64,000 nucleotides of DNA from Allosphingosinicella deserti (GTDB taxonomy: Bacteria > Pseudomonadota > Alphaproteobacteria > Sphingomonadales > Sphingomonadaceae), in the NCBI RefSeq assembly GCF_003012735.1, contig NZ_PXYI01000001.1, positions 124,001-188,000 of the forward strand, given 5' to 3'. This document shows, piece after piece, positions 59,301 to 64,000 of the stretch. Position numbers and translations under genes: made by a program. Each line of letters begins with the position of its first letter. Positions within the stretch are counted from its first letter, which is position 1. The notes beneath the pieces are model-generated. The model had not been told where the DNA came from, did no database searches, and saw only the letters and a list, made by a program, of their open reading frames with translations.

Positions 59301-60908
59301 ATGCAGAAAAACAGTCCCGCGACGCTCGAAGTGCGCAACCCCGTGGCCGCGGACGTTCCCGGCATCCTGACGCTGATCGAGCGTGCCTATCCCGGCATGG
59401 GCAATTACAATAGCGGCCAGATTCTCGGCCAGATCAACAACTTCCCGGACGGGCAGTTCGTCGCGGTCTTCGAAGGCGCGATCGTCGGCTATTGCGCGTC
59501 GTCCCGGATCGACGAGGCGATCGCCCTTGCGCCGCACGATTGGGCGACGATCACCGGAAATGGCTTCGGCAGCCGTCACGATGCGACCGGCGACTGGCTT
59601 TACGGCATCGAGATGGCGGTTGACGATCGCAAGCGTGGCCTGCGCATCGGCAAGCGCCTTTACGAAGCCCGTCGCGCGCTTGCCGAACGGCTGGAGCTGC
59701 GCGGCATCGTCTTCGGCGGCCGCATGCCCGGCTATGCGCGGGTCAAGTCCAAGGTCGACGGCCCCGACGCCTATCTGGCCGGCGTGCGCGAGGGCAAGTT
59801 TCGCGATCAGGTCATCGGCTTCCAGCTTGCCAACGGTTTCACTCCGATCGGTGTGATCCCGAATTACCTCCCGTTCGACAAGGCCTCGGAAGGCTATGCG
59901 GCGCAGATGGTCTGGCGCAATCCCTACGTCGATCCGGACGAGCCAGCGGCCTTCAGGGTGCCGCGAGGTGTCGAGAGCGTCCGCCTGGCGACAGTCCAGC
60001 TCCAGGCGCGCGCGGTCAAGGATTTCGCGGAGTTCGTCCAGAACGTGGAATATTTCGTCGACGTCGCAGCCGACTACCGCGCCGATTTCGTCGTCTTCCC
60101 CGAATTGTTCACGATGTCGCTGCTCTCGTTCGAAACCGAGACGCTGTCGCCGATCCAAGCGATCGATCGCATGACCGCCCATCGCGAGCCGATCGTTTCC
60201 GAGCTGTCCCGCATGGCGTTGCGCTACAACATCAACATCGTCGGCGGCTCGCATCCGACCCGCATTGCCGACGGCAGCGTCCAGAACGTCGCCTATGTCT
60301 GCCTGCGCGACGGATCGGTCCACGCCCAGGAGAAGATACACCCGACCCCCAACGAGGCCTATTGGTGGAAGATCAAGGGCGGCAGCTCGGTCGACGTGAT
60401 TCAGACCGACATCGGTCCGGTCGGCGTGCTCATCTGCTACGACAGCGAGTTCCCCGAACTCGCCCGTCGTCTGGTGGACGAGGGAGCCCGGATCATCTTC
60501 GTTCCGTTCTGCACGGACAACCGCCAGGGCTATATGCGCGTGCGCTATTGCGCCCAGGCGCGCGCGATCGAAAATCAATGTTTCGTCGTCCTGTCCGGTA
60601 ACGTCGGAAACCTTCCCGGGGTCGACAATATGGACGTGCAATATGCGCAATCCTGCATCCTCACGCCCTGCGACTTTCCGTTCGCACGGGACGGCATCGC
60701 AGCGGAAGCGACCGAAAATATCGAGACGCTGACCATCGCCGACGTCAATCTCGCCGATCTTACCTGGGCGCGCGCAGAAGGGACCGTGCGCAACCTGGCG
60801 GATCGCCGGTTCGATCTTTACCGGATCGACTGGAAGCGCGGCCTTCCGGACGACAAGACCGCCTCGCAGACTCCGCCCAATCGGCTCAAGGCACCCGGCG
60901 GCGGCTGA
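59301..60908 (+). CDS. Bifunctional GNAT acetyltransferase/carbon-nitrogen hydrolase
   Basis: A 535-residue fusion. Residues 1-210 form a GNAT domain (VRNPVAADVPGILTLIERAYPGM, YGIEMAVDDRKRGLRIGKRLYEARR with the acetyl-CoA loop). Residues 225-520 form a nitrilase-superfamily hydrolase with the triad Glu268 in FPELFT, Lys345 in QEKIHP and Cys379 in LICYDSEFPE. Such fused proteins occur widely but the reaction is unproven; the nitrilase half resembles carbamoyl-putrescine or omega-amidase types. The ATG at 59301 is preceded by AGGAACGCCGAG. It stands alone on this strand. Confidence 0.92.
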   Translation: MQKNSPATLEVRNPVAADVPGILTLIERAYPGMGNYNSGQILGQINNFPDGQFVAVFEGAIVGYCASSRIDEAIALAPHDWATITGNGFGSRHDATGDWLYGIEMAVDDRKRGLRIGKRLYEARRALAERLELRGIVFGGRMPGYARVKSKVDGPDAYLAGVREGKFRDQVIGFQLANGFTPIGVIPNYLPFDKASEGYAAQMVWRNPYVDPDEPAAFRVPRGVESVRLATVQLQARAVKDFAEFVQNVEYFVDVAADYRADFVVFPELFTMSLLSFETETLSPIQAIDRMTAHREPIVSELSRMALRYNINIVGGSHPTRIADGSVQNVAYVCLRDGSVHAQEKIHPTPNEAYWWKIKGGSSVDVIQTDIGPVGVLICYDSEFPELARRLVDEGARIIFVPFCTDNRQGYMRVRYCAQARAIENQCFVVLSGNVGNLPGVDNMDVQYAQSCILTPCDFPFARDGIAAEATENIETLTIADVNLADLTWARAEGTVRNLADRRFDLYRIDWKRGLPDDKTASQTPPNRLKAPGGG

Positions 60909-60911
60909 CGG

Positions 60912-61451
60912 TCAGTGAAAGCCGTCCGCGCCGTGCAGGTGGGCAGGGCGGCGCAGGCGGTTCATAAGGCGGGCGCGCCAGGAGGCGCGGGGTGGTGCCG
61001 TCGCGGTCCAATCCGGAACCGCGCGAGCGACCGGCTTCTGGGTATAGAGCTGGAGCTTGGGAGGCAGGCTTTCGCGCAGGACGAGCTTCTTGCGGCCGCG
61101 CACGACATCCTCGGCTTCGGCGAGCGCACGGACGAGATCGTCCTCGCGGAACGGCTTGGCGAGGCAGCCGATGGCGAGATCGGGCAGTGGGAAGCTCGGC
61201 ACGGTGCCGGTGACGAACAGGCACAGCACGCCCAAATCGTGGAGCTTGGATGCGACGTTGAAGCCGCTGCAGCAATTGGCGAGCTGAAGGTCGACAAGGG
61301 CAAGATCCGGACGATGCTGTTCGGCGGCAGCAAGGGCGCTCGGGAGATCGTCCGCCATTGCGGCAACTTGGTAGCGCGGGTTCAGTTCGACCAACTGCTT
61401 GAGGGTCAGAGCGAGTTGACGCTCGTCCTCGACGACGATGAGCTTCAGCAC
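60912..61451 (-). CDS. Stand-alone receiver-domain response regulator
   Basis: A 179-residue protein with a receiver domain only: KLIVVEDERQLALTLKQLVEL (acidic pocket), LALVDLQLANCCSG with the phospho-acceptor Asp, the Thr in FVTGTVP and the Lys in CLAKPFREDD. The C-terminal 55 residues are basic and proline-rich with no DNA-binding or enzymatic domain. It may act as a phosphate sink or by protein contact. The GTG at 61451 has GGAGGATATC upstream. It converges with the GNAT/nitrilase gene, only four bases apart. No kinase gene is nearby. Confidence 0.82.
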   Translation of the reverse strand: MLKLIVVEDERQLALTLKQLVELNPRYQVAAMADDLPSALAAAEQHRPDLALVDLQLANCCSGFNVASKLHDLGVLCLFVTGTVPSFPLPDLAIGCLAKPFREDDLVRALAEAEDVVRGRKKLVLRESLPPKLQLYTQKPVARAVPDWTATAPPRASWRARLMNRLRRPAHLHGADGFH

Positions 61452-61674
61452 CGATATCCTCCCCGGAAAGCAAGCGCTTACGTCTTTGTCGAAGCTTTGC
61501 GCCTTTGCTGGCGAGAAGCGACTGCGATGACGGGCTTTTGCGGTGAGAGAGACGAAATGCGGGCCAAGCCGTTGCGGAGGCGTGCCGATCGCGGCGTTGC
61601 TGCTCCTCCCGCGGCCGCTCGACAGGTCTGCGCGGCCGCTGATACAGGCGGCGCGATCTTTTTCGGAGCATCTC

Positions 61675-63186
61675 GTGACCTTTCATTCCGCCGCCGAAGC
61701 CGCATCCCTGTTCGCTCGCCTGCGGATCGATGCGCCCGGCGGGGATCTCGACTCCTGCTCGCCGATCGACGGGGCCAGGATCGGTTCGGTGCGCACCGCC
61801 TCGGCGGCGGATGTCGATGCAGCGGTCGAGCGGGCGCACGTTGCCTATCTCGCCTGGCGCAGCGTTCCGCCGCCGCGGCGCGGCGAACTCGTCCGTCTGT
61901 TCGGAGTCGTGCTGCGCGAGGAGAAGGAGGCGCTCGGACACCTCGTCAGTCTGGAGACGGGGAAGATCCTCCAGGAGGGGCTCGGAGAGGTCCAGGAGAT
62001 GATCGACATCTGCGATTTCGCCGTCGGCCTGTCGCGCCAGCTTTACGGCCTCACCATCGCCACCGAACGGCCGGGGCACCGGATGATGGAGACCTGGCAT
62101 CCGCTCGGCGTCGTCGGAGTCATCTCGGCCTTCAATTTCCCGGTGGCGGTCTGGGCGTGGAATGCCTGCCTCGCCTTCGTCTGCGGAGACGCGGTGGTGT
62201 GGAAGCCGTCCGAGAAGACGCCGCTCACCGCCGTCGCCGTCCAGGCCCTGTTCGAGCGCGCCGTCGCGCGCTTCGGCGACGCGCCGGCCGATCTCAGCCA
62301 GGTGGTGCAGGGGGGGCGCGAGAGTGGCGTTGCTCTGGTAGATCATGCCAAGGTCGCCTTGCTGTCGGCGACCGGCTCGACGCGGATGGGGCGCGAGGTG
62401 GCGCCGCGGGTGGCGGAGCGGTTCGGCCGCACCCTGCTCGAGCTCGGCGGCAATAACGGCATGGTGGTCGCTCCTACGGCCGACCTCGCGCTCGCCGAGC
62501 GCGCGATCACCTTCGCCGCCGTAGGCACCGCCGGCCAGCGCTGCACGACCTTGCGGCGGCTGTTCGTGCACGGGGACGTCTACGATCGGCTGGTGCCACG
62601 GCTGCGACAGATCTGGGCGAGCGTCGCGGTCGGCAATCCGCTCGAGGAGGGCACACTGGTGGGGCCGCTGATCGACCGAGGATCGTTCGAGGCGATGCAG
62701 GCGGCGCTCGGCCGCGCGCGCGACGAAGGCGGGACGGTGCAAGGCGGCGAGCGGCTGCACGCCGAACTATCGGATGGCGCCTATTACGTGCGGCCGGCAA
62801 TCGTCGAGATGCCGGGACAGACGCCGGTGACGCTCACCGAAACCTTCGCGCCGATCCTTTATGTGATGCGCTATGCCGCGCTGGACGAGGCGATCGCCGC
62901 GCATAACGACGCGCCCCAGGGCCTTGCTTCGTCGATCTTCACCAACGACATTCGTGAGGCGGAGACCTTCCTCTCGGCGGCGGGCTCGGACTGCGGCATC
63001 GTCAACGTCAATATCGGGCCGTCCGGCGCTGAGATCGGCGGTGCGTTCGGCGGCGAGAAGGAAACCGGTGGCGGGCGTGAAAGTGGCTCCGACGCGTGGC
63101 GGACCTACATGCGCCGCGCCACCAACACGATCAACTACAGCCGCGACCTGCCGCTTGCGCAGGGCATCAATTTCAACATGCCCTGA
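61675..63186 (+). CDS. Aldehyde dehydrogenase, ALDH7 (aminoadipate-semialdehyde dehydrogenase-like)
   Basis: A 503-residue NAD-dependent aldehyde dehydrogenase. Seen: the N-terminal cofactor domain with VVGVISAFNFPVAVWAWN, KPSEKTPLT, the GSTRMG loop, Glu256 in LLELGGNN, and the catalytic Cys290 in TAGQRCTT. The ALDH7-type features are FNFPVAVWAWN and GFGGEKETGGGRESGSDAW near the C-terminus. ALDH7 members oxidise alpha-aminoadipic semialdehyde. That compound, allysine, is also what a lysine 6-oxidase of the LodA type makes, but that gene is about 19 kb away. The GTG at 61675 has CGGAGCA upstream. The next gene starts 4 bases after its stop. Confidence 0.88.
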   Translation: MTFHSAAEAASLFARLRIDAPGGDLDSCSPIDGARIGSVRTASAADVDAAVERAHVAYLAWRSVPPPRRGELVRLFGVVLREEKEALGHLVSLETGKILQEGLGEVQEMIDICDFAVGLSRQLYGLTIATERPGHRMMETWHPLGVVGVISAFNFPVAVWAWNACLAFVCGDAVVWKPSEKTPLTAVAVQALFERAVARFGDAPADLSQVVQGGRESGVALVDHAKVALLSATGSTRMGREVAPRVAERFGRTLLELGGNNGMVVAPTADLALAERAITFAAVGTAGQRCTTLRRLFVHGDVYDRLVPRLRQIWASVAVGNPLEEGTLVGPLIDRGSFEAMQAALGRARDEGGTVQGGERLHAELSDGAYYVRPAIVEMPGQTPVTLTETFAPILYVMRYAALDEAIAAHNDAPQGLASSIFTNDIREAETFLSAAGSDCGIVNVNIGPSGAEIGGAFGGEKETGGGRESGSDAWRTYMRRATNTINYSRDLPLAQGINFNMP

Positions 63187-63190
63187 GCCG

Positions 63191-64000
63191 ATGCCGCGCC
63201 TCGCCATCCTCACGCCCGATCCGGCCGACCTCCACCACGAAGTGCGCTGGGCGAACGTCGTCGAGATCAATGCGGCGCCGCTCCGCGCCGCCGGTTTCGC
63301 CGTCGAGCAGCGAGTCTGGACCGATCCTGGTGATCTCACCGGCTTCGATCTGGTCCTGCCGCTGCTCGCCTGGGGATATCCGCGCGCGCACGAACGCTGG
63401 GTCGACGCCGTTCGGACCTGGGCGGCCGCCGGAGTTCGGCTGCACAACCCGGCCTCGGTGCTGATCTGGAACTCCGACAAAGCGTATCTCGGACGGCTCG
63501 GCGAGCGCGGCGTACCGGTGGTGCCCACCGTCTATGCCGAGCGGATCGATGCCGCGTTGCTGGAGGAGACGGCGCGCATATTCGGCACGGATCGGTTGGT
63601 GGCAAAGCCGCGAATCTCGGCAGGCGCGTGGGAAACGATCCGCTGGTCGCCGGGGGATCCGCTGACCGGCGGCCCCAGCGGCCCCGCGATGATCCAGCCC
63701 TATCTCGCGCAGATCGAGAGCGAGGGCGAAGTCTCGATCCTCTATTTCGGCGGGCGCTTCAGCCATGCCATTGCCAAGCGGCCGCAGCCGGGGGACTTTC
63801 GGGTCCAGCCGGAATATGACGGGATCATCACCGCCCACGTGCCGACACGGGACGAGCGCGCCGTCGCCGAACGGGTGCTCGCGCAGATCGAAGAACCGTT
63901 GCTCTACGCGCGTGTCGATCTCGTCCACGGTCCCTCCGGGCCGATGCTGATCGAGATCGAGTTGATCGAGCCGGATCTGTATCTCGGCTACGATCCGGCA
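63191..64000 (+). CDS. ATP-grasp-like ligase, 3' end outside the window
   Basis: First 270 residues of a cytosolic protein that continues past base 64000. It opens PRLAILTPDPADLHHEVRWANVVE, then VLPLLAWGYPRAHERWVDAV and the ATP-grasp-style region: LVAKPRISAGAWETIRW, QPYLAQIESEGEVSILYFGGRFSHAIAKRP and the metal-binding ending PLLYARVDLVHGPSGPMLIEIELIEPDLYL. This is the glutathione-synthetase/RimK-like group without a defined substrate. It starts 4 bases after the aldehyde dehydrogenase stop, so they are probably co-transcribed. A role in modifying an amino-acid-like product of the dehydrogenase would be speculation. Confidence 0.85.
   Translation, partial: MPRLAILTPDPADLHHEVRWANVVEINAAPLRAAGFAVEQRVWTDPGDLTGFDLVLPLLAWGYPRAHERWVDAVRTWAAAGVRLHNPASVLIWNSDKAYLGRLGERGVPVVPTVYAERIDAALLEETARIFGTDRLVAKPRISAGAWETIRWSPGDPLTGGPSGPAMIQPYLAQIESEGEVSILYFGGRFSHAIAKRPQPGDFRVQPEYDGIITAHVPTRDERAVAERVLAQIEEPLLYARVDLVHGPSGPMLIEIELIEPDLYLGYDPA

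Noticed and set aside
1-64000. tRNA, rRNA, CRISPR array, transposase, integrase or phage genes
   Set aside because: Looked for on both strands; nothing with the expected structure, repeats or motifs was seen.

Overview
The window is GC-rich, densely coded DNA. It looks like the chromosome of a free-living alphaproteobacterium of the Sphingomonas group. The basis is the large TonB-dependent receptors, the many periplasmic polysaccharide enzymes, the UxaC/KduI/KduD style of uronate catabolism, clusters of very small helical proteins, and frequent 4-base ATGA/GTGA gene overlaps. I saw no tRNA, rRNA, CRISPR array, insertion sequence or phage gene. The family placement is inference from gene content, not a measured phylogeny.

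Layout. (1) 1-4560: a DsbD/ScsB-type thiol reductant exporter, a secreted redoxin and a NarX/DesK-like two-component system, all on the plus strand and probably one operon. (2) 4600-10449: a GH84 glycosidase, small genes, a DUF1203 protein, a glutathione transferase, then a divergent SoxR locus with a textbook SoxR box driving an FMN reductase and an unusual receiver-like/arylamine N-acetyltransferase fusion. (3) 10543-13273: small genes, an FAH-family hydratase, a VOC protein, a DoxX protein and a MarR regulator with two palindromic operators. (4) 13305-33324: a pectin/uronate utilisation locus with uxaA-uxuB-eda, a LacI regulator, uxaC-kduI-kduD-kdgK, an esterase, a GH28 polygalacturonase, a TonB receptor plus PL10 pectate lyase, a KdgF-like cupin and two more hydrolases. 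Seven copies of one operator (consensus ATGACACCGGTTnCCA) tie these genes together and bring the FAH hydratase at 10913 into the regulon.

(5) 33433-35424: a DUF72 protein and an aminotransferase. (6) 35548-44804: a compact oxidase island with a multicopper oxidase, a tyrosinase, a LodA-like quinone-cofactor amino acid oxidase, a small unknown protein, a LodB-like flavoprotein and a serine protease. Most of these genes overlap by 4-14 bases. (7) 44904-50545: a TonB receptor, a YdcF protein and an S1/P1 nuclease, probably a nucleic-acid scavenging operon, plus a secreted unknown. (8) 50766-50867: a 33-residue, strongly cationic, tetrad-repeat peptide gene with a perfect ribosome binding site and a GGTG-N16-CACC operator. 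(9) 50940-53562: an NrtR-like regulator, an SPFH protein and an NAD-kinase-like protein under one palindrome-containing promoter. (10) 53790-56210: an RTX-type secreted protein gene that seems to lack its 5' end. (11) 56491-64000: a desaturase, a cold-shock gene with leader hairpin and terminator, small proteins, a GNAT/nitrilase fusion, a lone receiver protein, an ALDH7 dehydrogenase and an ATP-grasp gene that runs off the end.

How it works together. The pectin genes form a coherent route: secreted PL10 and GH28 enzymes and esterases depolymerise pectin, the TonB receptor imports oligomers, KdgF/KduI/KduD process unsaturated uronate, UxaC/reductase/UxaA process galacturonate, and KdgK and Eda deliver pyruvate and glyceraldehyde-3-phosphate. 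The oxidase island is the least conventional part of the window and the best candidate for an undescribed system. The NrtR-SPFH-NAD kinase operon and the cationic peptide gene next to it are the next best.
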